Shown: positions 8,339 through 18,476, counted from the first letter of the stretch. The stretch: DNA of 64,000 bases from Bacteroidales bacterium (GCA_028680705.1 JAQUJY010000003.1:1-64000); one strand, 5' to 3'. Numbers and translations: made by a program. The notes: generated by a model from the letters alone, not told the origin.

Positions 8339-10258
8339 ATGATTAAGCTTGATGCAAAGATACCGGAAGGACCACTTGCCGACAAGTGGACAAAGCATAA
8401 GAACTCGCTTAGGCTTGTAAACCCTGCCAATAAGAGTAAACTCGACATTATTGTTGTGGGTACTGGCCTTGCAGGGTCAGGCGCAGCGTCAACCCTTGCC
8501 GAACTTGGCTATAATGTAAAGGTTTTCAGCTATCAGGATACACCCCGACGAGCACACTCAGTTGCAGCACAAGGGGGAATTAATGCGGCTAAGAACTACA
8601 AAAACGATAACGACAGTGTCAATCGTCTATTTAACGATATGATAAAGGGCGGCGACTATAGGTCGCGCGAGGCAAACGTTTACCGTGCAGCCGAGGTTAG
8701 TAATCAGGTTATTGATCACTACACGGCAATGGGTGTTCCCTTTACCCGCGATTACGGAGGCTTACTCGACAATCGCTCTTTTGGCGGTGTTCAGGTAAGC
8801 CGTACATTCTATGCCAAAGGGATAACAGGGCAACAATGCTTACTTGGAGGCTATAGCGCCCTAATTAGGCAAATGCAAACTGGTAAAGTAACCATGTACT
8901 CAAGGCGCGAGATGCTCGACTTGGTTGTTGTTGACGGTAAAGCAAGAGGGATTATTGTACGGAATCTTATAACTGGAGAAACCGAGCGCCACTCTGCCCA
9001 CGCTGTTGTACTCGCTACAGGTGGCTATGGTACAATCTACTACCTTTCAACCCTTGCAGTAAACTCCAACGGTTCTGCCGCTTGGAATGCCCATAAACGC
9101 GGAGCACTTTTTGCAAATCCGAGTTTTATCCAAATTCACCCAACGTCAATTCCCGTTCTTAACGATTATCAATGCAAACTCACCCTTATGAGTGAATCGC
9201 TTAGGAATGATGGCAGAGTTTGGGTTCCCAAAACAAAGGGCGATAAGCGCAAACCAATCGAGATCCCCGATGATGAACGTGATTATTACCTAGAGAGACG
9301 ATATCCTGCATTTGGTAACCTAGTTCCCCGCGATGTGGCCTCGAGGGCTGCAAAGGAGCGCTGTGATGCTGGATTTGGAGTTGGCGACTCAGGATTATCA
9401 GTTTACCTCGATTTCCGCGATGCCATTAACAAACAAGGAGAAAAGGTAATTGAGGGTAAGTACGGTAACCTTTTTGAAATGTACGAAAAGATAACTGGTG
9501 AATCTCCATATAAAACACCAATGCGTATTTACCCCGCAGGACACTATACAATGGGAGGCCTTTGGGTTGACTATAACCTAATGACTACCATACCAGGCTT
9601 ATTTGCCATTGGAGAGTCTAATTTTTCCGATCATGGTGCAAACAGATTGGGAGCAAGTTCGCTTATGCAATGCGCTGGCGACGGTTACTTTATTCTTCCC
9701 TTTACAATAACCGATTATCTAGCCGATGATATAAAAACACCCAAGATTTCAACTGATAGCCCTGAGTTTGAGACTGCAGAAAACGATGCAAATGATAGGG
9801 TTAACAAGTTACTTTCGGTTAAGGGAACAAAAACGGTTACATCGTTTCACAAAAGGCTAGGCAAAATTATGTGGGATTATTGTGGCATGTATCGCAACGA
9901 AGAAGGTTTAAAAAAGGCCTTACCCCTTATTGAGGAACTTGAAAAAGAGTTTTGGAAAGATGTAAGGGTTCCTGGTAAAGCCAACGACCTTAACCAAGAA
10001 CTTGAAAAAGCAATAAGAGTTGCCGATTATTTTGAACTTACCAAACTACTTTGCAAAGACGCTCTTAACCGAGAGGAGAGCTGCGGGGCACACTTTAGAG
10101 AAGAGAGCCAGACCGAGTCGGGAGAAACGAAACGCAACGACTCCAAGTTCTCGTACGTTGCTGTTTGGGAATACAATGGACCCGAAAAACAGCATACAAT
10201 GCACAAAGAGGATTTGAAATTTGAGTTCGTTAAACCTCAAGAGCGCAGCTATAAATAA
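8339..10258 (+). CDS. sdhA: Succinate dehydrogenase/fumarate reductase flavoprotein subunit
   Basis: 639 residues. An FAD-binding Rossmann segment lies at about residues 37-60 ([15 protein letters not shown]). His73 in [10 protein letters not shown] is the expected covalent FAD attachment site. Substrate-site signatures include the IHPTSIP segment and RLGASSLMQ. The length and the unusual insertions match the Bacteroidota/Wolinella type rather than E. coli SdhA. It oxidises succinate, or reduces fumarate under anaerobic conditions; sequence alone does not set the direction. Part of sdhCAB: 39 bases after sdhC, 27 before sdhB. Confidence 0.96.
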   Translation: MIKLDAKIPEGPLADKWTKHKNSLRLVNPANKSKLDIIVVGTGLAGSGAASTLAELGYNVKVFSYQDTPRRAHSVAAQGGINAAKNYKNDNDSVNRLFNDMIKGGDYRSREANVYRAAEVSNQVIDHYTAMGVPFTRDYGGLLDNRSFGGVQVSRTFYAKGITGQQCLLGGYSALIRQMQTGKVTMYSRREMLDLVVVDGKARGIIVRNLITGETERHSAHAVVLATGGYGTIYYLSTLAVNSNGSAAWNAHKRGALFANPSFIQIHPTSIPVLNDYQCKLTLMSESLRNDGRVWVPKTKGDKRKPIEIPDDERDYYLERRYPAFGNLVPRDVASRAAKERCDAGFGVGDSGLSVYLDFRDAINKQGEKVIEGKYGNLFEMYEKITGESPYKTPMRIYPAGHYTMGGLWVDYNLMTTIPGLFAIGESNFSDHGANRLGASSLMQCAGDGYFILPFTITDYLADDIKTPKISTDSPEFETAENDANDRVNKLLSVKGTKTVTSFHKRLGKIMWDYCGMYRNEEGLKKALPLIEELEKEFWKDVRVPGKANDLNQELEKAIRVADYFELTKLLCKDALNREESCGAHFREESQTESGETKRNDSKFSYVAVWEYNGPEKQHTMHKEDLKFEFVKPQERSYK

Positions 10259-10285
10259 ACTGTATCAACCTCAACAACAATTGGT

Positions 10286-11029
10286 ATGAATATTAAGTTA
10301 AAAATATGGAGACAGGAAAATCCTAAGGCAAAAGGAAAATTTGAAACATATAACCTTAGCCAAGTCTCTACCGAAATGTCTTTCCTCGAGATGCTTGATT
10401 ATCTCAATAACAAGTTAATAACCGAAGGGAAAGAGCCCGTTGCCTATGAGCACGACTGCCGCGAGGGTATTTGTGGTTGCTGTAGCCTATATATCAACGG
10501 ACGACCTCATGGTAAACTAGGCAGAACCACAACCTGCGAACTATACATGCGTGAGTTTAAAGATGGCGAAACAATAACCATTGAACCTTGGAGAGCTGCT
10601 GCATTCCCTGTTATTAAGGACTTAATTGTAGAACGAAACGCTTTTGACAAGATAATGCAGGCTGGAGGCTTTGTGTCTGTAAATGCTGGCGCGGCCCAAG
10701 ACTCAAATGCCATTCCCGTATCAAGAGCTAATTATGATTTAGCCATTGATGCAGCATCATGCATTGGATGTGGTGCCTGTGTAGCAGCCTGTAAAAACTC
10801 ATCAGCAATGCTGTTTGTTGCCGCAAAGGTTTCGCAACTCGCACTATTTCCACAAGGGAGAATTGAGGCCAAGGAGAGAGTGAAAAACATGGTTGCAAAA
10901 ATGGATGAATTGGGTTTTGGTAGTTGTACCAATACCAGAGCATGCGAAGCAGAATGCCCAAAGGGCATATCCATAACGTACATAGCCAAGATGAATAGGG
11001 AGTACATTAGCGCCAAGGTGAGCGATTAA
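10286..11029 (+). CDS. sdhB: Succinate dehydrogenase/fumarate reductase iron-sulfur subunit
   Basis: 247 residues. The N-terminal ferredoxin fold carries the 2Fe-2S ligands (CREGICGCC and a later Cys in RTTTC). The C-terminal half has [11 protein letters not shown] and CEAECPKGI, which supply the 4Fe-4S and 3Fe-4S cluster ligands. It relays electrons between SdhA flavin and the heme subunit SdhC on the cytoplasmic side. Last gene of the operon; the TPR gene 72 bases downstream has its own -7 box. Confidence 0.96.
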   Translation: MNIKLKIWRQENPKAKGKFETYNLSQVSTEMSFLEMLDYLNNKLITEGKEPVAYEHDCREGICGCCSLYINGRPHGKLGRTTTCELYMREFKDGETITIEPWRAAAFPVIKDLIVERNAFDKIMQAGGFVSVNAGAAQDSNAIPVSRANYDLAIDAASCIGCGACVAACKNSSAMLFVAAKVSQLALFPQGRIEAKERVKNMVAKMDELGFGSCTNTRACEAECPKGISITYIAKMNREYISAKVSD

Positions 11030-11079
11030 GCCAAACTGACAATTTTATCGCTATAGTCTTTTATCTCGCTGCTTTTAAT

Positions 11080-11087
11080 TATTTTTG
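11080..11087 (+). promoter_or_regulatory. -7 box TATTTTTG upstream of the TPR gene
   Basis: Exact TAnnTTTG match 14 bases before ATG 11102. No convincing -33 partner was seen. Confidence 0.3.
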
Positions 11088-11101
11088 TTAAAAAATATAC
11101 C

Positions 11102-12343
11102 ATGAGAAAGTTAGCCATTGTCCTATTTGTTCTTATTGTTGCCGCTGGTGTTGCATTTGTGCTATTACGTCCACACCTTGCTACTAAGCAATACGAAAAC
11201 GGTTTATCGCTAACTGACTCCGCACAGTACGAGCAAGCTATTAAAAAGTTCAGCAGTGCCATTTGGTTCAACAAAAAGGATGCTAATTTTTATAATGCTA
11301 GGGGTATTGTTCACACGCTACTGCAAGATAATTCGGCTGCCATTGCTGATTTTAATAAGGCCATTGAGCTAAATTCTGAAGAATCAGATTTCTTTTTAAA
11401 TAGAGGGAAATCATACCGCGAACTTAAGTCCATTGACAAAGCGCTGGACGATGTAAACAAGGCCATTGAACTAAACGACTCAAGTTCAAACGCATACTAC
11501 CAACGAGGTTTAATTATGGCCTCTCAGGGTAAATTCGATGAGGCAGTAGACAATTACAATAAAAGTATTGAATTGGACGGTTCGAATCTCGAGGCTTTTT
11601 ACAGCAGAGGTGAATCAAGGGGTAATCTTGAAGATTTTATGGGAGCCATTTCCGATTATGACAAGATGATTGAGAACGAAGAGTCTCCCGTATTGGCCTA
11701 CAAACAACGAGGAGTTTTTAAGCTTAAAATTCAGGATTACAAAGGTGCCGAAGATGATCTTGAGCAAGTTCTTGAACTTGATAAAAACGATAAGGAAATC
11801 TTCTATCATCTTGGACAGGCAAAGTATAATCTGGACAAGATTGACGAATCGGTTGCACTATTTAATAGTGCTATAAAGCTTGACCAAAACTACGAGTTGG
11901 CTTACGGAGCCCGAGGTGGTGCCTACCTTAAAAAGAACAGTTTTAAGCAGGCTATAAATGATTTTACCAAGGCAATAAGCTTAAACGACAGCTATAAAAG
12001 AGCATACTACGGAAGGGGAATTGCCAAAGCACTTGCCAAGGACTACAAAGGTTCCATAGACGATTTTACCAAGGTAATTGAGCTCGACAATGATTTTGCA
12101 CAGGCATACTACAACCGGGCAGTTTCTAAGGCTATTCTTGGGAACCATCAGAAAGCTCTTGAAGACTATAATGTAATTTTAAAGTTTGACCCAAGGAATG
12201 CGGAAGCATACTACAACAGAGGAATATCGCGAATCAACGTGCAGGACACAGAAGGTGCGTGCAGCGACTTTAGTCGTGCTGTTGAACTAAAATATCAGCC
12301 TGCTGAGCAAATGCTTAAGCTATACTGTGGTTCTCGGAAATAA
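11102..12343 (+). CDS. Membrane-anchored tetratricopeptide repeat protein
   Basis: 413 residues. Residues 4-24 form a hydrophobic N-terminal segment (signal anchor) after MRK. The rest is about eleven consecutive TPR units of 34 residues, each with recognisable small/large consensus residues such as AYYNRG and A..DF.KAIEL. TPR arrays are protein-interaction scaffolds; the anchor suggests the repeats face the periplasm. No enzymatic domain is present. The specific partner is unknown, and the neighbouring sdh operon is not a strong clue. A strong bidirectional terminator follows. Confidence 0.88.
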   Translation: MRKLAIVLFVLIVAAGVAFVLLRPHLATKQYENGLSLTDSAQYEQAIKKFSSAIWFNKKDANFYNARGIVHTLLQDNSAAIADFNKAIELNSEESDFFLNRGKSYRELKSIDKALDDVNKAIELNDSSSNAYYQRGLIMASQGKFDEAVDNYNKSIELDGSNLEAFYSRGESRGNLEDFMGAISDYDKMIENEESPVLAYKQRGVFKLKIQDYKGAEDDLEQVLELDKNDKEIFYHLGQAKYNLDKIDESVALFNSAIKLDQNYELAYGARGGAYLKKNSFKQAINDFTKAISLNDSYKRAYYGRGIAKALAKDYKGSIDDFTKVIELDNDFAQAYYNRAVSKAILGNHQKALEDYNVILKFDPRNAEAYYNRGISRINVQDTEGACSDFSRAVELKYQPAEQMLKLYCGSRK

Positions 12344-12365
12344 AAGTATATAAACATTCTTTCGT

Positions 12366-12393
12366 AAAAGCGTGGCTACAAACCACGCTTTTT
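12366..12393. terminator. Bidirectional terminator between the TPR gene and EamA gene
   Basis: A 10-bp stem AAAAGCGTGG/CCACGCTTTT with a 7-base loop and T runs on both strands, located between convergent genes. It overlaps the last codons of the leftward EamA gene, whose stop codon lies in the hairpin. Confidence 0.85.
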
Positions 12394-13287
12394 TACTTGC
12401 CAGTTTAGGGCAACCAACGATAGGGCAATAAGCACCATGCCTACTATAGCCAAAGAAGTGGGACTTTCGTCGGGCAACAATATCCAACTAAGTACAGCAC
12501 CCAGCAAAGGAATTATAAACTTCCACATATTCAAATCGGAGACTTTAACCCCGGGGCGCCGTAATAGTGTATACCATAAAGAAAACGCTGCTGCCGAAAG
12601 GAAACTTAACCAGCCCAGCGAAAAATAATACTCTACGGGGAAAGGACCTGCCTGATATCCCTCGGTTACTAAACCAAGTATAAAGAGAGAGGCACCACCA
12701 ATTATCATTGATAGTGAGCTAAATACCATGGGAGGTATTCTACGTTTATCGGTAGCAACAAGAATATTCCCCAATCCGCCAAGTATATTATTCCCGATTA
12801 AGATTAGAATTCCCACTCCAACAAAAGGACCCGCAGCACCCATTTTGTTCCTTCCTAAGCTGATAACAACTACTCCCATTAGCCCTAAGGCTATGCTGAT
12901 ATTCTTTCGTCTTGTTAACTTATCGTTTGGCAAAAGTAAGTGCGCAACAATTGCAACAAACAAAGGACCCGACCCAATTACCATTGCCCCCAACGCACCT
13001 GGAACCAAATTAATTCCTTTGTAAAAAAGCGCATACTGTAAAAAGGTTTGTACAAAACCTACCAGTAAAATCTTTGGAAAATTCTGCTTAGCTATTAGCA
13101 TGCTCGCCTTTAAATTTGGAATAAATGGGATTATCAACAACCCCGAAATAAAAAACCTTATACCTGCAAACTGAAATGGGTGGTTATATTTTAAGCCAAT
13201 TTTAATGGCCACAAAGGCAGTTGACCATAGCATACTAGCAAGAATAGCCAAAAAAGGGGTTGACTTTAATATCGTTTTTATTTTCAA
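12376..13287 (-). CDS. EamA/DMT-superfamily transporter
   Basis: 303 residues with ten predicted transmembrane helices in two five-helix EamA repeats. The first repeat opens with the segment ILASMLWSTAFVAIKIG, the second around ILIGNNILGGLGNILVA. Family members export amino acids, nucleotides or other metabolites, and the substrate cannot be deduced. It follows dusB by 34 bases in the same direction, so cotranscription is likely. The C-terminus (KKRGL) is encoded in the terminator stem. Confidence 0.88.
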   Translation of the reverse strand: MKIKTILKSTPFLAILASMLWSTAFVAIKIGLKYNHPFQFAGIRFFISGLLIIPFIPNLKASMLIAKQNFPKILLVGFVQTFLQYALFYKGINLVPGALGAMVIGSGPLFVAIVAHLLLPNDKLTRRKNISIALGLMGVVVISLGRNKMGAAGPFVGVGILILIGNNILGGLGNILVATDKRRIPPMVFSSLSMIIGGASLFILGLVTEGYQAGPFPVEYYFSLGWLSFLSAAAFSLWYTLLRRPGVKVSDLNMWKFIIPLLGAVLSWILLPDESPTSLAIVGMVLIALSLVALNWQVKKRGL

Positions 13288-13321
13288 CGGTTACGTTTTT
13301 AAAGTAAATAAATTGATGAAA

Positions 13322-14338
13322 TTAGACCCAGGGTGATGGGTTAATGTTCAAATCGGGCAGTGAATCTGCATAACGCTCGGCAACCAGATTGAGTATGTCA
13401 TTTAGCTCATCAGCGCTGTCGGAGGTAACAAGCCTTAATCTCAACTCCTTAAAATTCGCTAAACCCTTAAAATAGCATGTAAAGTGCCTTCGCATCTCAA
13501 GAATTCCTCTTCTTTCGCCTTTAAACTCCATTGATTTTGAAAGATGTTCCTTTGCTATGGAAACTCTCTCCTCCACCGTAAAAGGCTTCATTAGTTCACG
13601 CTTCTGCATATAGTGCTTAATCTCCTGAAAAATCCAGGGTCTACCGTAGGTTGCACGACCTATCATAATACCGTCAACCCCATACCGGCTGAACATCTCC
13701 ATTGCTTTTTCAGGGCTGTCAATATCGCCGTTTCCTACAATGGGAATATGCATTCGGGGGTTAGACTTTACTTCACCTATAAGGGTCCAATCGGCTTGTC
13801 CTTTGTAAAGTTGTACCCTTGTACGACCATGAATAGTCAATGCTTGAACACCTACATCTTGTAGTTGTTCAGCAATAGAAACAATATGCTTTGATTCATC
13901 ATCCCAACCTAAACGTGTTTTTACTGTAATAGGGATTGGAGTAGCGTTCACAATTTGCCTTGTCATCTCCACCATTTTGGGAATATCCTTCATCATTCCC
14001 GAGCCTGCTCCCCTGTTGGCAATCTTTTTAACTGGGCAGCCAAAGTTGATGTCAATTACCTCGGGGTTTGCTAAAGTGGCTATTTTACATGCCTCAACCA
14101 TACTCTCAATAATGTGACCATATAACTGAATACCAATTGGTCGCTCGTGTTCAAAAATATTAAGTTTAACCTGACAGCTCGAAGCATCACGAATAAGTCC
14201 ATCGGAATTAACAAACTCGGTGTACATCATATCGGCTCCAAATCGTTTACATAGATAACGAAACGAAGGATCGGTAACATCCTCCATTGGAGCCAGAAGC
14301 AAAGGCTTTTCGCCTAAATCTATAGATCCTATCTTCAC
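13322..14338 (-). CDS. dusB: tRNA-dihydrouridine synthase
   Basis: 338 residues from a GTG at 14338; the family N-terminus is KIGSIDLGEKPLLLAPMEDVTD. The open frame extends 18 codons further to an ATG at 14392, but that ATG lies at the predicted promoter, so the GTG start is preferred. The FMN-dependent barrel shows NFGCPVKK with the catalytic Cys and the RGAGSGMMKD segment, TVKTRLGWDD and GNGDI. It reduces uridine in the tRNA D-loop. Cotranscribed with the EamA gene. Confidence 0.93.
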   Translation of the reverse strand: MKIGSIDLGEKPLLLAPMEDVTDPSFRYLCKRFGADMMYTEFVNSDGLIRDASSCQVKLNIFEHERPIGIQLYGHIIESMVEACKIATLANPEVIDINFGCPVKKIANRGAGSGMMKDIPKMVEMTRQIVNATPIPITVKTRLGWDDESKHIVSIAEQLQDVGVQALTIHGRTRVQLYKGQADWTLIGEVKSNPRMHIPIVGNGDIDSPEKAMEMFSRYGVDGIMIGRATYGRPWIFQEIKHYMQKRELMKPFTVEERVSIAKEHLSKSMEFKGERRGILEMRRHFTCYFKGLANFKELRLRLVTSDSADELNDILNLVAERYADSLPDLNINPSPWV

Positions 14339-14360
14339 TGTTCCCTTTAAAATTTGACTA

Positions 14361-14393
14361 CAAAAATATACAGACTTCTGAATAAAACACAAT
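14361..14393 (-). promoter_or_regulatory. Promoter of dusB
   Basis: On the minus strand: ATTG (14393-14390), 21 bases, TATTTTTG (14368-14361). The predicted start near 14357 leaves about a 19-base leader before GTG 14338. Confidence 0.45.
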
Positions 14394-14408
14394 TTGAAGC
14401 ATAAGCAA

Positions 14409-14440
14409 ATTGCTTCGAGAAAAAACCTTAACTATATTTG
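14409..14440 (+). promoter_or_regulatory. Promoter of the CPBP protease gene
   Basis: ATTG (14409-14412), 20 bases, TATATTTG (14433-14440). The predicted start near 14444 leaves a leader of about ten bases before ATG 14454. It is divergent from the dusB promoter. Confidence 0.5.
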
Positions 14441-14453
14441 ACAAAAAAATATA

Positions 14454-15377
14454 ATGATAAACCATATCCGTTCCAGAATCACACCCCAAAAAGGAATTAT
14501 ATTTTCATTTGTTTTCCTTACCCTAGGTTTTATTCTTTTCCTTTTTATGGGAGCAATTACTGCTGGACTAATTACGGGAAGTTGGGATATCGCTCAAAAC
14601 CTTTCGCCTACCTCTGACACAGCTGGTGGGCTAGCTACAATCCGCATTATGCAGATGTTCCAAACCACTGGAATGTTTATTTTCCCGGCAATACTCATTG
14701 CCCTTTTGGCCTCTAAAAATCCGCTGTCATTCCTTGGTTTTAATCAAGTAAACACAAAGCATATGCTTTTAGCCATAGCTATGATTGCTATATTACTCCC
14801 CGGAATAAATCTAATAGCCTCGCTTAACGCTGATATTTCAGTACCTCAGTGGATGATTCAAATGGAGGAGTCGGCAGAAGAATTGATGAAAAGACTACTG
14901 ATTACGGATAAGTACAGCGTTTTAGCACTTAACCTTTTTATGGTGGCTGTTCTTCCCGCCATTGGCGAGGAACTTTTTTTCAGATCGGTTCTTCAAAAAT
15001 ATTTTATCAAACTAACCAACAATAGCGCTGCGGGAATTATTATTACCTCGCTAATATTTAGCGCAATACATATGCAATTTTTAGGGTTTATCCCAAGATT
15101 TATATTAGGTGTAATATTTGGATACCTATACCTTTGGACTGGCTCAATTAAAATACCAATACTAGTTCATTTCGTGCACAATGGCCTTGCAGTATTTCTT
15201 TACTACTTAGTTGGCGTAGGCGTTGTTCCTATGGATATTGAGAACATTGGAGAACCATCGCACAGTTGGTTTCTAGGAATAGCAAGTTTAATACTTTCAG
15301 GTTTCCTTCTGTGGACTCTTTGGAAGGATAGGGTTAGAAATCAAGTTCTACCCGATCAAACATCTGAAGGTCTTTAA
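14454..15377 (+). CDS. CPBP-family intramembrane metalloprotease
   Basis: 307 residues with about eight transmembrane helices. The CPBP (CAAX/bacteriocin-processing) motifs are present: GEELFFR around residue 170 (EExxxR), FSAIH near 203 and HFVHNG near 240, the expected Glu/His set of the glutamate-type intramembrane protease fold. Substrate is unknown; relatives process prenylated or peptide substrates or act as membrane-protein partners. Its own promoter is divergent from dusB. Its 3' end overlaps the convergent gene on the minus strand by 44 bases. Confidence 0.88.
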   Translation: MINHIRSRITPQKGIIFSFVFLTLGFILFLFMGAITAGLITGSWDIAQNLSPTSDTAGGLATIRIMQMFQTTGMFIFPAILIALLASKNPLSFLGFNQVNTKHMLLAIAMIAILLPGINLIASLNADISVPQWMIQMEESAEELMKRLLITDKYSVLALNLFMVAVLPAIGEELFFRSVLQKYFIKLTNNSAAGIIITSLIFSAIHMQFLGFIPRFILGVIFGYLYLWTGSIKIPILVHFVHNGLAVFLYYLVGVGVVPMDIENIGEPSHSWFLGIASLILSGFLLWTLWKDRVRNQVLPDQTSEGL

Positions 15378-16068
15378 TCTCATTTTTCCGGTACACATAC
15401 ACTAACCCATACTCCTGAGCCTGCTCGCGTCTTTCGTGGCCGGGAAGGTCCTTTAATGTATCCTCAACCTCATTCCATATATCTAAGATAATCTCATCGG
15501 CTTTTTGGCGAAGATCTTCAAGTTCAGCTTGGCATCGTTGCGTATTTTGCTGAAGTATCCGCTGATGATTAAAGGCCTCAACAAAGTTTTCGTACCTGAC
15601 TTTTACAACGGCTATAGTTGGATTTGTAATGGGAGTCTGCCCCATGCCCATTCGCTGAGTCTCACCTTGAATAATTCTTTTACCCCATTCGGATAAATCC
15701 TTGTCTGTAGAAAGGTTTGGCAACCTTCTCTCATCCTCATCCATACCAAAAGTTAGGCGGACCTTTTCGGGTAGTTCACCCCTCGCAATGGCCATGTTAA
15801 GCACTTGGATAAAATGCGAAAGGTAAAGCCTTGCTTTCTTTGTTATTTCATTATACTCCTTATTTCTCTCAACCTGCGTGTCATATACAGCTCTATAGTT
15901 GAGAATTGCCTTCTCAAAGTTATTTACAAAAAACTTAACTTTAGAGAAAGAACTCTGAGAAAATGCTAATTTGAAGGGATGTAACTCTTTACCCTTTATA
16001 GCAGCTGCTTTAAGTGCTCTTAAACGGGCAGTATCGGTGTTGGGAAGGCGTCGGTAGGGCATAAGCAA
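15334..16068 (-). CDS. Uncharacterised alpha-helical protein
   Basis: 244 residues, no signal peptide or membrane segment. It is largely helical with several stretches rich in Lys, Glu and Gln; a middle segment (NPTIAVVKVRYENFVEAFNH) separates two helical regions. I do not recognise a functional family; it looks like a Bacteroidales-specific conserved protein. The start may be ATG 16062 (PYRRLPNTD). Its 3' end overlaps the CPBP gene tail-to-tail by 44 bases. The real frame is favoured over shadows by its length and codon use. No function is proposed. Confidence 0.75.
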   Translation of the reverse strand: MLMPYRRLPNTDTARLRALKAAAIKGKELHPFKLAFSQSSFSKVKFFVNNFEKAILNYRAVYDTQVERNKEYNEITKKARLYLSHFIQVLNMAIARGELPEKVRLTFGMDEDERRLPNLSTDKDLSEWGKRIIQGETQRMGMGQTPITNPTIAVVKVRYENFVEAFNHQRILQQNTQRCQAELEDLRQKADEIILDIWNEVEDTLKDLPGHERREQAQEYGLVYVYRKNEIKDLQMFDRVELDF

Positions 16069-16570
16069 TATGGAATTACGGTGATGACGTTAATAACGTG
16101 TTCACAAAGTACGAATATACGAATTTAATAAAACAAGACAAGCGCATTCGCAATATTTTCCCAAATTCTTTCAATCTGTCTATTAATGGATTACGCTGCG
16201 AACGCTAATGCTGACGCACAATATTTGTTACATTCTCACGCAACATAGTAACTTTATAAGACTAAATCAATTTAGGAACAAAGGTTTTGACCCATGAATG
16301 AAATTTACCTTTTAAAGAAATAAGGATTATTGTATCAACTCTAGAAGGCAAGATTAAAATTGGTGCAAGGCAATAGATTCTCAATCTTTGGACTAGCAGG
16401 TTAAACTACCTAACAATACATCGGTTATAGCTGGGAATAAGATATCCTCACTAGGCTAAAAAATTAGTATATTGAAGAACTTGGCTAAAGTAAGTAGGTG
16501 ATAAAAAATATTCCCTTAGGCAACAACCATAAGTGACTGAGGATAAAAGGAGCCAAACATAAAGATTGTA
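16069..16570. other. Gene-free interval of about 500 bases
   Basis: No open frame longer than a few dozen codons has coding character on either strand. The sequence is A+T-rich, contains no tRNA, no obvious terminator and no direct repeats. It lies between two leftward genes and could hold the promoter of the unknown gene to its left, or a decayed gene. Confidence 0.5.
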
Positions 16571-17146
16571 CTAAGGCTTTACATGCCCCCAGTTCTCTCC
16601 TCTTTTAATTCTGTAAAGCTGCATTTCGCTTACCCCAAAATTTCGTGCAATCATCTTTATTCTAGTTTTGCGCTTAGGATCTAAAAGTTTTCGTTTAAGC
16701 ACTTTAACCTCAGGCTCACTAAGTTTATAATGATGTAATCTGTTGTGTTTATGTAATCGTTTATAATCGCTCACAGCACGAGGATTTGATCTTTGATGCT
16801 CATTGAGTTCCTCTTGGCTTGCCCACCTAAGGTTAACCACCCTATTATCGTCCTTAACATAATTAAGGTGAATAACATATATTTGGTTTGGACTTCGATT
16901 AGGAATAAATTTATCGGCAACTAACTTGTGAACATAGACCGCTTCTGACCTATTCTTTCCATCCTTACTAAAATTCCTTCTAAATATTTTATATCCCTTA
17001 TTTGTGCCACAACCAAGTAGGTTTCCCTGCTCTATAGTGGTATTAAAACTTACTACTCTTCCATAACTAGATACAGCATAACTTAATCCAGTTCTGCTCT
17101 TAAATTCTAACACTTCCCACTTCTCGTTCGGATAGCTATTAATCAT
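16571..17146 (-). CDS. NUMOD4/HNH-like protein with C-terminal helix-turn-helix
   Basis: 191 residues. The N-terminus (NEKWEVLEFKSR then YAVSSYGRVVSF) is a NUMOD4 motif. Residues about 60-105 resemble an HNH endonuclease core (VHKLVADKFIPN, then VIHLNYVKDDNRVVNLRWAS), but the usual N before the first H of the NH-I/G motif is Ile, so nuclease activity is doubtful. The C-terminal part (about 135-185) ends in a DNA-binding helix-turn-helix (KMIARNFGVSEMQLYRIKRG). Such genes are often homing-endonuclease-like or phage-derived, but here it sits 22 bases after the glycosyltransferase gene, without visible ends of a mobile element. Confidence 0.75.
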   Translation of the reverse strand: MINSYPNEKWEVLEFKSRTGLSYAVSSYGRVVSFNTTIEQGNLLGCGTNKGYKIFRRNFSKDGKNRSEAVYVHKLVADKFIPNRSPNQIYVIHLNYVKDDNRVVNLRWASQEELNEHQRSNPRAVSDYKRLHKHNRLHHYKLSEPEVKVLKRKLLDPKRKTRIKMIARNFGVSEMQLYRIKRGENWGHVKP

Positions 17147-17168
17147 AAACTTATTTTAAAAAAATTAA

Positions 17169-18476
17169 TTATTTAACTAAATCGTCCAGTAAATCCGCAA
17201 TACGTTTTGCCAAGGTTTTTCGCGAATAATTTTTGTACCCTCTGGGATTAAACCCTATAAAATCATCTTGGTACCATTGCCATAATTTGTCAACCCCCTG
17301 TTTAATTTGGTCAATATCTGTAAAATCGACAAAAATGCCAGTTTGTGTTTCACTAATTAAATCATGAGAATTGCCAGCTACTGGTCCTACGGCTAGTATG
17401 GGTCGCTTTGCTGCCATATACTCAAAAACTTTACCCGTTTGGATACCTAGCGCATTTGGACTATTATTCACTAATAATAAAAGGGCACTGGATCTTAACT
17501 GTAAATTTACTGCCTGATCATGCGGCAGGTAACCCAAAAACTCAGCATAAGGTAATAACCCGTTAAGGTTAATTGCGTTATATGCAGAGGAATCAACACT
17601 ACCAACAAACCTAAGTCTAAAATGTTTGGCAAACTCTGCCTCGGTTTTCACCTTTTCGCCAAGCACCTGCCATAGTAAATTGCAGTTGCGGTTTGGCGAC
17701 AACGTCCCAATATGGGTTAGCGTAAACCCCTTATCCATTTCCACCTCAACGTTATCGAAATCTTCGGGGTCGTAGCCATTTTCGACCACAATTACCCTAG
17801 TTTTGCTAATTAATGAAAGATCGTCCGCCCAACCCTTTGTTACAGTTACTACACTTTGAGCCTGAGATAAGACATTTTTCTCCAATCCCCTGTGGATTTT
17901 TTTTGCAAAATACGTTGGTTTTAAATCATCGAAAAAATCAATATTTGTCCACGGATCCCTAAAATCAGCCAACCAAGGAGTGGAAAATCGTTTGCTAACC
18001 CGTTTTGCAATTAGGTGTGTGGTATGAGGCGGCCCAGTTGAAATAATAGCATCTACAGGGTTATTTGCAAGATACTTTGTAAGATACTTCACTGAGGGTC
18101 TAATCCAGAACATACGAGCATCGGGTATAAAAAAGTTTCCTCTAATCCAAATAGCAAGTTTATTCAGAGCATCTTTATTCGACTTGCCCTTTGAGGCAAG
18201 ACCTGCACCAAACTTTTGCCCTTTACGACCCGATATTACCCTAAAAAGATTATAGGGTTCCCACACGGACTTCTTTAAAACCTCAATCCCTGCAGGCACC
18301 TCATTAAGAAGTTTATAATCCATTGCAGGAGCTTCGGGATTAGCTGCAGTATAAATTACGGGTTCCCACCCAAAAGAACGCAAATACTTTGTGAACTTTA
18401 GCCAACGCTGAACACCACTGCCTCCTGCCGGAGGCCAGTAATACGTAATTATTAAAACCCTTTTCCTCACCACCAA
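17169..18476 (-). CDS. Glycosyltransferase, GT4-like
   Basis: 435 residues. The N-terminal domain starts LIITYYWPPAGGSGVQRW, a common GT4 opening with a Gly-rich donor-side loop. The C-terminal domain contains HIGTLSPNRNCN near residue 255, and a later EYMAAKRPILAVGP segment that corresponds to the nucleotide-sugar site, although the classical E-x7-E is reduced to a single Glu. It likely transfers a sugar to a cell-surface glycan. Downstream of glyS by 70 bases; the NUMOD4 gene follows 22 bases later. Confidence 0.85.
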   Translation of the reverse strand: MVVRKRVLIITYYWPPAGGSGVQRWLKFTKYLRSFGWEPVIYTAANPEAPAMDYKLLNEVPAGIEVLKKSVWEPYNLFRVISGRKGQKFGAGLASKGKSNKDALNKLAIWIRGNFFIPDARMFWIRPSVKYLTKYLANNPVDAIISTGPPHTTHLIAKRVSKRFSTPWLADFRDPWTNIDFFDDLKPTYFAKKIHRGLEKNVLSQAQSVVTVTKGWADDLSLISKTRVIVVENGYDPEDFDNVEVEMDKGFTLTHIGTLSPNRNCNLLWQVLGEKVKTEAEFAKHFRLRFVGSVDSSAYNAINLNGLLPYAEFLGYLPHDQAVNLQLRSSALLLLVNNSPNALGIQTGKVFEYMAAKRPILAVGPVAGNSHDLISETQTGIFVDFTDIDQIKQGVDKLWQWYQDDFIGFNPRGYKNYSRKTLAKRIADLLDDLVK

